Assembly (NCBI RefSeq): GCF_029962835.1
Contig: NC_080589.1
Span: 18,807,586 to 18,871,585 of the forward strand
Direction of reading: 5' to 3'
Source: Magnolia sinica
Lineage: Eukaryota; Streptophyta; Magnoliopsida; Magnoliales; Magnoliaceae
Length of the DNA: 64,000 nt
Shown here: positions 41,801 to 55,600 of the stretch, piece after piece
Layout of the letters: the number at the start of each line of letters is the position of its first letter
Position numbering within the stretch: the first letter of the stretch is position 1
The notes under the pieces: generated by a model
Database searches by the model: none
What the model saw: the letters and a program-made list of their open reading frames with translations, nothing else
What the model was told of the DNA's origin: nothing
Program-made: the position numbers and the translations under genes

Positions 41801-43650
41801 GGGGTTATGTTTATCCCAGGCAAGGGTAATCGTATCTATTTCTGGTTGGATACTTGGTTAGGTGATCGGCCCCTCAAAGAAGCTTACCCTAATATCTTCC
41901 GTTTAGCTGAGTGTAAAGACATCTTGCTAAATAGGTGCGTTTCTTTTTCTGGTGGGGAAGCAGTGTGGAACGTGGTTTGCAGGTGACATCTTTTCGATTG
42001 GGAGGAGTCTGAGTTCATTAACCTGTTGTCCGCCCTCCACTCTCTCAAGTTTCTCCCAAATGACGCCAACCGAATTTCCTGGAAATGGAACAAATCAGGT
42101 GTGTTCACGGTGAGATCCTTTTATCGGAAGCTGGCAGCTAACACTGCTAATTCTCCTGCTTTTTTGCCGCTCATCTGGAAATGTGGGGCCCCTCCAAAAA
42201 TCAGGATGTTCGGTTGGCTTGTGGGTCTCAAGAAAATTCTTACAATAGATAACCTTAAGAAATGGGGAATGCCGCTGGTGAACGTCTGCAGCTGCTGCAT
42301 GAATAGGGAGGAATCAATTGACCATCTTCTTCTTCACTGTAGCTTCATCTCCTCCATCTAGTCAGAATTCTTGCTTTGTTTCAAGATAAGCTGGTGCAAT
42401 CCTGATTCGGTGAATAGCATGTTATCGGCATTTTGGGGTCTCCATGGACAAATCTAAGAAACGGTTGTAGAGAATGGCGATTTTAGCCATCTGGTGGACC
42501 GTTTGGACTGAGAGAAACAATCGTTGTTTCTGCAACCTCTCCAACTCTGTTTCCAATTCCATCGCTGGGGCGAAGCGGCTGCTGATTGAGTGGGCTGCGG
42601 TGGATTTGAAGATTAAGGAGTCCAATCTGTTTTGTTTCAAAGCCTAGTGTGGTCCGCTTTCTCAGTGGACCACCACTGTTCAGTCCTTTCTTTCTTTTGT
42701 GCTTCGCTTTTGTTTTTTCTGTTCCTTTCCCTTTGCTTTTCTCCTCTTCTTTTAATGATATTTGGTTATCTTTCAAAAAAAAATAAAAGATTCATAAACT
42801 GACCCCAAAATCCAAATAACAGGACAAGGCTATAATGATGACAATGATGATAACTCAAATTGTGAAGTGCTTTGTCATGACTAATTTTTCTCTTATGAAA
42901 TAACTACATATGCTTTTCTACCATGCAATGGCTGGCAAGTTACTGAAAAGTGCCTCTTCTATGGAAGCAAGCAAACTGACTAACCAAATTTCCAAGTAAA
43001 TATTATTTTCCTATCAATGATTTCTAATAAATTTTGATTAAAACATATGCAACAACTTTAACAAGGTCAAAATTTCTACTACTAACGAGAAGCATCGTAA
43101 AAAATATTACCGTATCATAGAATCCGATGATCCTGACAAGCAAAACCTGCAAAACAGAAATGACTAAATATAGTCAAATAATAAGGAACGATAACATAGC
43201 GGACATACATTAGAATCAATATTGAGTAAAATTTGAGTCTTTAACTTGGTCTCGCCAAGGTCATTAAATTTGAATGCTTTTTTCTTGTTTTCTTTTTTTC
43301 TTTTTCTTTTTTAAGATTATTAAATTTGAATATTATGGTATATGCGTAAGAATATATTTGCATACCATTAGCTTAATCCAAATTTATTGTTCATGAACTA
43401 AATAATATAAAACACAGTAATAATTATCTAAAGAAACTCTTCATCAGCATGAATATAATCACAAGTGTAATTAAAGGCGAGCTAGGTGAACACCTAGCAT
43501 CTAGGCATATGCACCTCGCATGCGCCCCAAAATTTGAATGGCTATGAAATATAATCGTATGCATTTAAATGGTTATAGACTCAAAATCATAGAGCATAAA
43601 CTTTCGAATTGCATCCATTCCTCGTGTTAAAATTAGTCTAGAGTTAAAAT

Positions 43651-43684
<34 letters not shown>

Positions 43685-46600
43685 AATACAATCATTGGTA
43701 TGTATTATATAACACGTGTATGCGCACTCATACACACAAAGATAATCCTGTAGTGTTGACATGATGAGAAGTTCCCATAGCGTCAACCTTTACACAACCC
43801 ACCATGATGTGCGCATGACATGCACTCCAACTAGTAGGTCTGCCCTACCATATTTGGCCTGGAGCCAAAAAATCAGGCCAAACTGGAACTTATGTGGGAA
43901 ACAATGTAGGAGTAGTTGGATGGGGACACCCACAATTAAAACCCTCCAAGCCATTTGTTGGGGCCACCATGTTGTGTAAATGTTGTTTGACCAAGGATCT
44001 GGTGTGACCCACGAGGTGAAGGACCTGGTGTGACCCACGACGTGAAGGGACGAACCAAAAATTGGGTCACACCACATGAATTTAGAGATTTTAGGCATGT
44101 TCCTTTAATGTGGCTTATCTAAGTTTTGAATTGGGCTTATCTTTTGGGCACCAAGGTGAGACTGTAGTGGCGAACACAATGGAACATTTGAATACAATGC
44201 ACACATCACAGAGTACCCCACAAAGGTTGGACTATGTTAAGGTTCACATAGTGTCGACACTATGGGATCATTGGAGTTCCATGGCCATTGGACCTTGAGT
44301 TAGTCAAGCACCTTCAACTGCAATAATCATAACCTTGTCGCAGCTATTTCAGGTCAGCTTGACCATAATTCTCATGATTGCATGACAAAAGTTCAACAAC
44401 CGGCTGCCCACATTACATCAAACCTCCCATGCACAGGCCAGGCGCTGGGTACATCGCTACCTGGAGGAGCATTTTCTTCATTTATAAATATACATATATA
44501 AAGCAAAAACACTTGCTTGTCATAAGCACATTGATGCTCTTAATGTGCCATGGGCGCACATGACGCATGGATGGTCAAATTGTCAATCTGGATTCTGGAT
44601 CATCCATGTGGTTTAACCACTTTTCATTGGCCAGTCCATCATAGAGAAATCATTTTGATCAGAGGATACTAACCTTTTAAACATTGGCATATCTTTTTAC
44701 AAAGATCGATTTTCCAAGACAAGAATGATATGGTTATGATCATCCCATCAAAACAGGACAGATATCCTTTCATCCTGAGTGAACTATGCAAAGGTCCTTT
44801 TTTTTCAAAACGTGACACTACCAAGGATTGAACCCGGATCACTCACACACACTATATTGTCTCCTACAAGTTCATCTAACGAGCGGGAGACCTCTTTATA
44901 CTCTTTTAAGGGCCTATTATATTGATCATTAGATCTTTGATCCAAACCATCAACTTTTGTACCACATTGAATGGATTAACATGTTCCTCTAATCAGTATG
45001 ACTTCTTTTATTGGCCAATAAAAGAAATAAAAAGTGGGAGTGTGGGACGAACCTGATGGATGGTCAAGATCAATGATTTGACTGTCCATGTGTCTACAAG
45101 CAGCTGGCATGCTAAAAGCGTCAGTGTGCCCCCACAAAAACATACAAAACCCCTTTTAAAGAAAATAATACCCCATGGAACAAACATGCAGCCACTTGTG
45201 AACTGTTGGGTATTGTCTTCATGGTATCCCAAATAGGTTACGTAACAGTAACAGTCATAACTGTTACACGTCACGTGGCCAAAATGGCCATTACAAAAAA
45301 AAAAAAAAAGAAAAAAAAAAAAGAGCCGCAATGTCCTCGTAATAGTCCAGAAACAGTTTTTTTTCTTAAAAAAATTTTAAAAAAAGGAACCTTAACCACC
45401 AATGCAGGGGCCATAACGGTTGTTACAACCAGTGCCTGTATTGTAACGGTAACAGCGGTGGCCATTACGGCCATCGTTACCGTTATGGAACACCTTGATT
45501 GTCTTATTAAAATTTCAAAATGTCTTATTCAATGGTTGTTTATGTGCTCGTTTAACCACAAATGTTGTTTGTTTTTTTATGAACAATGTAGGCATCACTA
45601 TTGTAGAAGACATAAGCATTGATAGGGGTAGCTAGTGTTCTATGTATTAATAGATGCCCAATATTTTTGGCATTGCTAGTCAGCAATACGATACCATCAT
45701 TGGGAATTTATTTATTTTTTTTAATTTTTTTTTAAAACAATGTATCAACAAGAACATAAGGGCTTTCAACAATTCAGGTTCACGTTCGGGTTCGGGTTCT
45801 GGTCCAAGTGTAGCCATAACCAATGTTTTAAATATTGACGATATCGGCCGATATATCCCACGATATATCTTGTATCCCACATGTGCCATATGAAATACAC
45901 AAGTAGTGCCGATGTATCCCACATGTTCGATCCAAGGAACATTTTCAATTTCCGATTCCATTTTTTTGTTGAAATTATGTTAAATCAGTGTCAAATGGTT
46001 ATAAATCCATTGGTTCTTCATGTTTTGCATGAAAAATCATGGAGTTAGAGCTTTGATTTCAATATCCATTGATTCTCCATGTTCTCCATTTTTTTCGAAA
46101 TTTTCCTTCAATCAACTATCAATTGGGACTAACTTCGAAGTATTTAGGAGCATTTGATGAAATGATCATCACATACACTCTAATTTCGAAATTTTAGTGT
46201 AGCTGGTCCGATTTGGGAAAAATGGAGAAAATTCAAAATTTCCTCAATTTCTCCCAAATTGCTTGCAATGTTGCACTCCAAACATGAAATTAAGCATGTA
46301 TGAGCATTGATATACTGATTTCTTAAGTCCTTGTCAATTTTCAGAAAATAAAAATTATTTTTTAATTAAAATATTATTAAAATATTTTTTTCAAAATTTC
46401 CTTTTAACCAGGTGTCAATTGAGACTACTTTCGAAGTATTTAGGAGTGTTTGATGAAATGATCATCACATACACTCTAAATGTGATGCATTCAATTGAAT
46501 ATAGTTGCATTAGTTCAGTCAGACAACGCATAGCTTAGGACCCTATACAAAGGAAACCTATTATGTGCACTTCTTTTTTGAGATGTTATGATTTAAAAGT

Positions 46601-49600
46601 GTGTATTAAGGTTTTTTTAACAATCCCTAAAGTTTCATTAAAAAATTCAACCATTTTTCCAATGTTTCCCAAAAGGTGCGATAAATTACCCAATACAAAT
46701 GATATATCCCATGCAATAACTGATACATATTTGTATCCCACGGATGCGATACGTAACGTGATACTAATATTTCGAACATTGCCCATAACCAGGAAAATCC
46801 TATTGAGTCAAGACCTACCAAGTCTAGGTACCATATTTTAGGTCCTAGACTCGGCTCTAGTTGGACTCAAGTACCTTTCAAGTCTCATGACGCTCCTTTG
46901 ATATTCACAATGACATGTCCCAAATGAGTTTGGGATCAGGATAATTCTTTAGATTCATTGTGAATAAAAGAAGGCACAACAAATTAGGATAAGTCTTGAG
47001 ATTCACTGTGACTAAAAGGCAAAACAAATACACAATCGGATTCTACAAAAAACATCACTAGTGGGCCCCACATAGCTCTAACATATGGAAACGAGTTTTT
47101 GTTTCCTTCCTATATCGTAAATCGTATTCAAGCTGGCACACTTATCTCTTGCTAAGCATATATGCATATGTAGAACTATTTATGTACACGCAAGCACATA
47201 TAACAATATATCAAACGTGTTTAAGACCCTAACTTTTCAATAGGTGGGCCACCAGTTGGAGTTGTGCCTTGGAAAACCAATATGAGACAATCCATCGGTC
47301 ATGTAAATATAACGACGATGATCTCATCCTTAGATCATGATGAGCAAGTGTCCTTGGTGACATAATGGCATACCTTTGTGTCACCTTAAACATACATGAA
47401 TAGGGTTTAAGGAGTGAGTCCTCCGAATATCCTTGGGAAATCGAGAATGGACACAATGGTTGTTGACCAAGGGAGAGTTGTGGTCTATGAATCTCAGTGA
47501 CATATTATATCATGGCCATCACGGCTTGTAGGACAGACATGGGGTCATCACATTGAAAGGAATGCCCCTCCTATTTGAGGGGACTAACTTGGGTAAGGAT
47601 GGACAAATTCAACCATTGGGGGCTAACTTGGTGTTACTATTGCCTTCATCGTGCCCTAAATGGGATTGTGAGTGTGTCGTGGATACAGGATCTTGTTGCA
47701 CCTTTGGACACTTATATTGGTGGATTGAGATGAAATCATTAGTCCAAAGGCCTATTAACCTAGACTTTGATCAGACTTAATGATGTATGAAAAGTTGATT
47801 AATCCCTTAGACTTGTGTCGGGGTCATGATCCTAATTGTATGGCATTGGCTATCTTTATGAGGCTACCACACGGCCATTAAAAGTAGGTGTGATTGGGTA
47901 CATCCATCAAGGTCTGTTGACTTTTACACAAGCCAATAACATTGATTTAACTAGGGAAGCGTTTATGGCGAAATCTAACAGATCAAGAACTCATCAACTG
48001 GTTTTTTCAATGGGCTCGGCGCTTGAAAGGTTTTAATGCATTTTACAAAGGTTTTCAATTGTTAAAGCTTTATCTCAAGTCTTAACCATTAAAATTGTTT
48101 TGATCACACTTGATGATTGTCTGATGGTCTAATATAAGTCTTTAGTGGCTGGCCATGACAGTAGAATGATTGGATCATGAGTGTGTGCATAGATGAGGCC
48201 ATTATAAGTCCCATTCATGTGTGGGGCTATGAGAATTTGTAGGGTGGTGGATTACCATAACTAGTTCACCCTGAAACCCTAAATTCCTCCTCATATATTA
48301 GATCCTATCCTAGAGGGGAGAGATATCACAAAGAAATCTCTAGGCACCCCTCCCTTGGGCATCACTAAGAGAGAAGAAGTGCATGTAAGAGAGAGAGATC
48401 CCGCCCCTTCTCCACACTTCTCCTTCCACATGTGTGTGGGGTCCAACTAGTGGACACCTGGTGCGTCACCACTAACATACTCAATGTCTGACACGGGCTC
48501 TCACTCTCCCACCATTCGAGATAGTTGGGGAAAGACATCCTACGTTGGAGGATCAATGTCAACAAATCGGTAAATTCTACATCACATTCACATGGTATTA
48601 AGGCTTGATCTAAACCATTCATCATAGGTTTAGATGTTAGAAATCTACGATTATCAAAGATAGAAGATCTTAGGGTTAACTAAAAGATGGATTTATTTTT
48701 TTATTTTTTTGGAAAAAATGTTTAAATTGCATTACATTTCCGTTAAAAATCCAACACCAACATTGTTTAGATGTTTTGGCATAAAATTCAATTTGTTACG
48801 CCCCTCAATTTGACACAATCTACAAAGAAAATTCAGGAATAGGAAATTTTGTTGGAATTGTCTATTTTATTTTTGTACATTATCGTCCACTTGAGAAGTG
48901 AAATGGAGCATATTTTAAGCCAAAAGATCTAACATGTCCCACTGGATGAAAAGCTCAAATTTCAAACACAAGTTATATATACGTATGTGCTTACAGGTAT
49001 GTGGCCGGGGTTCACACGTGCATAAGCTTTGGAAAAACCTCTCCTAATACAATGTGATTTTCAGCATTAATTATATTGCTATTGGGCTTAGAAAAATCCT
49101 CTACTAATTCAAACAAGTCCTAATATTTCTCCTCATAAAAAGACTACATTAACCACACCTATTAATCATAATTAATGTTTATAATTATCTATTATATGCC
49201 GACAATGTTGTCAAAATCGTTATTGTATCACAAATCATAATAGGGGTTTAATCATATCAAATTGCAAATTGTATCGTAAATCGTAAGATTTTGTATGATT
49301 TTCTTAAAAATATGAAAAATATATATAAATCAAAGAAACTTTAAAACTTTAACCCTATCATGAAATGGTATTACTTAAAAATTAAATAATTCTTGCCTTT
49401 CCTTCTTTTTCTCTTTCTTTTTCTTTTCTTTTTCTTTTCTTATCTTTCAAGAAATCTTTCTCAAAAAACATACAAGGATCCTTTAATGATTTATGTTCTT
49501 GCTACCTTTCTTGAATGTAGAATCACATTGGAATAGTGGCATTTGATTCCGTAAACTGACAAAAAAATATATATATATTTGGATTTCTAACTATCATTCC

Positions 49601-52600
49601 ACAATACATAAGTCAACATGATCGTAACCATCTATAAAAACATTCTACATAAGTCATACGTCAAATTGGTGTTTCAACTAGTTAAGAAGTAAGAAATCAT
49701 TAAAAGAAAAGGCTCTTGGATTTAACATTGAAGAGAATATATATCATTTAATCTCTTATAAAGAACAAAATACAATAATTTTTACCTTTTATAAACGATT
49801 CAGTTTTTTTCAAGGTTATTTTGAAATGAATCCTAAAGCCCCCACCATTTTAAAAACATAAAATGAAAGTGGAGTGAAGCTTAAAATAGAAGAAAACAAG
49901 TATAATTTGATTGTAAACCAGGATTTGAATCGTAAATATGGTGTGTTGTAAAGGCCGTTACGCAAAGGTTACAATGGCAACCGTTACACATTACAGGGTC
50001 GTAATGGCCGTTGTAGAAAAAATGACCCGTAACAGCCGTTACACTTACAGCCTCCTTAACGGCCCATTACGGGGCCGATACAGGTTTTTTAGGTTTCTTT
50101 TTCAACAATAAAAAAAATGACCGTAAAGGCCGTTATGAGGGGCCGTGATAGCTCATATCATAAAGGTAACAATGGTGGCCATTACAGCCACCATTACCGT
50201 TATGGAATACCTTGATCATAAATCATAAAATCGTAGGATTCATATGAAAAGGGGTTCAAATCGTTTTGCTTAAGATTCGACTCAAATCATAAATCGTGAA
50301 TCGTAAATCATAGATTTTGACAACATTGTATGCCGACCCCAGTTAGTGGGGACAAGGTTTGGATGATGTTCTTTTTAGTAGAAAAAATGGTAAGGTTTGG
50401 ATGATGATGGTAGTTATATATTGTATATGGTACTAATCAGGCACATGTCAAGTACTTGATCAGACCTGGTTTCCAAACAAGTCAATGGACCCAAACCCAT
50501 CCAGTTTCAAAACGGGTCTAAAAATCATAAGCGAGCCCATTTAAACCAGGTCAGATCCCTCGGGTACCCACGGGTCTGGGTAGCCATTAACAACCCTAGA
50601 TAATATCATCAATATATGCCAACATATAGCGATATCTACGATACTTCCCACAACATCTGCAATATCTCCCTCTTGTTTCTTCCATTTAGAGCAGAAAATG
50701 AGAAATTGATCTCTCTTTATAATCTTCTCTACTTCAAATAGCATCTTCTTTGGATATTTCAATCATGGTGGTGACTTTAATTACTAATACTGTAACTCCC
50801 TTGTCATGTCTTCTTCCTTAGAATATTCGGTTCTTTTACCTACCCATCGATAGTGCCCTTGATACCCATACCTCTATTCAGTCCTGATCTTTCCTTAATT
50901 GCTTTCTATTGTTTATCCCCATGGGCCATCTGACATATCACATTCTATCCACTTATTTGTGGACCATTTGCTCCACCATAAGGTCCTACCACTTTCTAAT
51001 GCCTTGTACTCCACCCTTTTTACACTAGTACTCATAAGAAGCTTTTTCATAATAAGTGACCTGGTATCTAACTCGAGACCTCAATATGGAACATGCCCTA
51101 TCTACCACTAAGCTACGGGCTAAAATCCAGTACTCATAAGAAGATGCCACTCAAACTTAGAACAACAGCACTCCTCTTTGTGCTACCTTGGTTTATGTTG
51201 TATTTTTTATTGCTTGTACTGTATGACACTTGAATGGTATGAACTCATTTTATACACACAAAGGTGTCCCTAAACATTGGAAAACTATAATGCATATTTT
51301 CTTCTTTTTTTAAAATGTTCGAGTACTAAGTGTGTAAACATGTCTTTTAACATCTCCTGAAGTTTCACTGAAAGTTTCCACCATTTTCCTAAAGTTTACC
51401 CAATGTTTCCCTCAAACTGCAATACATTACATGATACATGCCATATTTCCCACTGTTTCCCACAATATTGTTGTATCCCAAGGGTGCAATACTGTAATAC
51501 AGTGTGTGAAATTGATACTTTGAGAACCGAGAGTAGCCAAGGTGTTCCAAAATAGTAACAATGGCCGTAACGGCCACCACTGTTACCGTTATGATACGGG
51601 CCGTAACGGCCATAACGGCCCCCGTATTGACCGTTACGGTCCTTTTTTTGTTTCTAGAAAGAATTGTTACAAGACCATTACAGGACCGTTACGGGGCCAT
51701 TACAGGACTGTTATGGCCTGTTTTTCTGTAACGGCCGTTTCGACCCCGTATCATGTAACGGTTATCACCATTACCATTACGTAATGGCCGTTACAGCCAT
51801 TACGTAACCGATTTTGAATACCTTGAGAGTAGCTCTTTTATCATGTTACTAAGCATTTCAAATAACATGTATTTTCCTCAATACTTAATCGGGCACAATA
51901 TGTTTGCCAGAAGCCCAAATCACTAAATCACGAGTGAAACTTGCTATGTCCGGCTCAAATTCAAGTAGCTGAAAAGACTCATGGGCAGGAGAGGCAGTAA
52001 AACATGATATAGGATAGGCATGAAACCTGCATTGGATGTCAAAAAGAAGAGCATAAGAGGATTTTACACATTCAATTTTACACGATGCAAAGATGAAGGA
52101 ACTGACAATCATACTGTATCACATATAAGCGTATCCACAGAATAGATACCAAAATAATTAATCTGAACAATATAACATTCCAAACTCATGCTAGGGCATG
52201 TTATGGCCCGTGATAGAGTGGAATGGCGGACAAGGATTCATGTAGCCGGCCCCAATTAGTTGGGGATAAGGCTTAGATGATGATGAGGAGGAGGGGGAGG
52301 AGAATGTAGAAGCAGCAACTTCTACTTGATTAGGCATTTTGAGTGTGTCTCAAATAAATCAACTGCAAAGGATGCAAGATTAGAATGGATAAGAAGTCCA
52401 ATTACTTTTAACTTGGTGGAAGAAGAATGCAGAACTGGGGGTTAACTAAGTGTAAAGAGCGGATCGGCTGAAATGGCAAAAGATGATTGAATTCAAAATG
52501 ACCACATATTCCATCCTAACAACCTGCCAGTTGAATCCAGAAGCAGAGCCCTAATATTGTCAGTATGCCCTCTTAGCTTCATATTCTTTGAGCCGGTTCT

Positions 52601-55600
52601 TGGGTCCCACACACGCACCACCTACAAAGAAGCATTACATGAACAGCAAAAGATGGTCAGTCAAAACAATTGAGGCCATGAATTTCTAGGTCAATATATA
52701 TCCAAAATGGTGGATTCAAACTGAACAAGCTTTAGCTACAGAAACTACCATCTTACTATAGTAGATATAAGAATAAGAAAGTTATCAAATTCAAGAGAGA
52801 ACTAAGTGTCATTTTAGGGGCTGTTGGGGATGAGGGATTTGTAGAATCCAGGGATTTCAAATCTCCCCAGTCTGTTTTCGTTGGGGATTTGTGAAATCTG
52901 TGGATTTCCCAAATCCACCATCCATAAATCTATGGATTTGGGGAAACCCAAATCCCAAAAATAATAATAATAATAAAGACTCAGCAAATCTTCAAAGTGA
53001 AACACCCAAATAAAAGCACCAAAAAAAAAAAAAAAGTAATTTCTTTGCAAAGAAGCTAAACCGCCATAATAAATGTTCCCCAAATCCATGGATTTGTAGT
53101 TTGATCCCCAAACAGTGGACTTTGGAATTTGCAAAATCCAAATCCAATGCAAATCCATGAATTTGACAAGTTCATGGATTGACCAAATTCATGTTCTCAT
53201 TTCCTTGATCCCACACAGGCCCTTAAAAGTGTTTTATTGTTGATTTTAGGTACAGAAAATATCACCTTACAATAGTAGAAATATGAGTAATGAAGTTAAC
53301 AAGTTCAGGAGGAAAGTAAATGTGATTTTAGCATTTTAGCCTCTCTGTTCATCATTGATCTTTTCGGTTTTTTGTTACGGCCAATGTTTCCTTTAGTGCT
53401 AGTGATGAGAGGGTCACCATTGCATTGGCCCATGTTCTTCCTTGTATCTCTTTTTGGTTTTAATGAAATTAAGTTTGCCATTTGAAAAAAATAATAATAA
53501 TAATGTGAACTTCAGAATTCACCTTCTCAGTACCACCAGAAACAAGTAGGGTTCCACTCTCATTCACTGCTAGTGCATACACCGACTCTTTATGACCTTT
53601 GGCGACAACTGGACTGTACCCATGTGACTGAGTTGTGTGCAGAGAGATGCTGCTACTTGAACCGATAGTGCGGAGACTTGTACTGGGTAACCCAGAGTTT
53701 CCTGAACTAATTATACCATTAGAATTGTCATCCTCCATTGCATCATTTGACTTTGAGACTGGAAGAAGAGCTGCTTCAATGTCCCATATGTAAACCTCCC
53801 CACCAAGGCCACCAGAGGCAACAACATTGCTCTAAAATGCATGACACTACAAAAGGATCAGAGAGTCATGGCGACCAAACCAAAATACAATTCCTCCCAG
53901 CACACTTATAAGTTGAAGAGACTATTCTAGTTGATGTGTTATCAACTAAGATTAAAACGGCATAAATGGCATTTCTGCAATGAAAGAAGCCATTCATCCA
54001 TACATTCAGGAAGCGTGAATATTTGAGAAAGAAATTACATTTTTTTCAGCAGCCGCTAGACAAGTAACATAGTCAGAGTGCTGATGAAGAGTTCTGGTAC
54101 AAGTCCCATCCGACAAGCAATTCCATGTCTGGTATTTCTCAGAGATTAAGAACCAGACAATAAGGCATAAACTGTACTTACAAAAATGATTTACCAATGT
54201 TAAAGAACCTTGAGAGTAGTGTCCGAAGAACATGAAACAAGCGTATCCCCAGCAAGAACTGCATCATTAACCTACAAAAAGTGTTGACTGTTGTTATAAT
54301 CAATCAAGTGCCGGCAGTTCCTCCAAAATGGAGCAGCAAGAGCTTAACATGAAATTTCCTAGAGTAGCAGAGGAAAAAAAAAAACTTTCAATAGAAGAGA
54401 ACACTCATATTTCAGACCAAGCAGGGAGAGTCTATGACAAATGCAAAAAATGGAGACATGACTTCCAGATTGATTGCCATCTTTGATAGATAGTAAAATA
54501 TAAAATGACAAAATTAAAACCTTGGAGTTACAAAAACAGTCATAGGGTCTAACTTGACTTCAAGATATCATGGTTTTTGTCTCCTTAAGGGCCTCTTTGT
54601 TTTTTACCATTTACCATGGTAAATGCTGGTAAATGGGTAATAATTATTTACCATTTTACATGCATGCAAGCTGCCCTCATGACGTTGACAAGTGCACCAA
54701 AACTGAGGAAAAAAAACGAGACAGATAAAATCTGTGGGGACCAACTTAATGTATGAGTCTGATCCACGCCGTCCATTCATTTTATCAGCTCATTCTAGGG
54801 CATGAGCCCAAAAAGGAGGCAAATCCAAAGCGCATGCGGACCACACCACAGACTAGAGTGGGAATCAAACGCCTACCGTTGAAAACTTTTGGGGGCCACA
54901 AAATTTTTGGATCAAGCTAATATTTGTGTTTTTTGGTTCGTCAATGTCTTTCTGACCTTATGAACAGGTTGGATGATAGATACACATCACTGTGGGCCCT
55001 ACATAAATTTCACCTTTCAACGAAGGACATCATTACCCCCCATGTTTCCTGTGGTGTTGTCCACTTGAGCATATAATCTGCCTCATTTTGGGCTCATGCC
55101 CTAAAATGAGCTAGTAAAATGGATGGACAGTGTGGATCAGAAACAAACATCACAGTGGGGCACATGGATCACATAGGCAATCCCATCCGAGCCAATTTTG
55201 GTTTTCTTGGCACAACTACCTTCCTATTTTCCCTCCAATCCAAACGGGTATGAAAAGTAATCATTACGAAATTAACACCACTTACTGCAATAAATGGTTA
55301 AACAAACAGGCCCTAACCGTAATTACATGCGCAAGAGAAAAAGTCCAAGCTAGATTTTTCATCACAAGGACAGATTAGTACGTGTACTTGTTAAAAAATA
55401 CACCTTTCAATAAGTGAAGGAAGCCGCAGGTCTACAATGAGATAATAGCTGGCATACGGATAGGAATTTGAACCTCAGGAGCATCCTGAAATATAGCTTG
55501 ATAGAACAGGTACTTAGGCCCCTTCATGCTCAACCGAAGGACCTCTAGATGGTAAAAGCATGCTGATAATTTTGGTGAATGGTAGATTATACAGGTTAAC

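Noticed and set aside
47240..48605. A complete LTR retrotransposon in intron 6
   Set aside because: Only a possible primer site (TGGTATTAAGGC) was found; no second LTR or gag/pol sequence follows.
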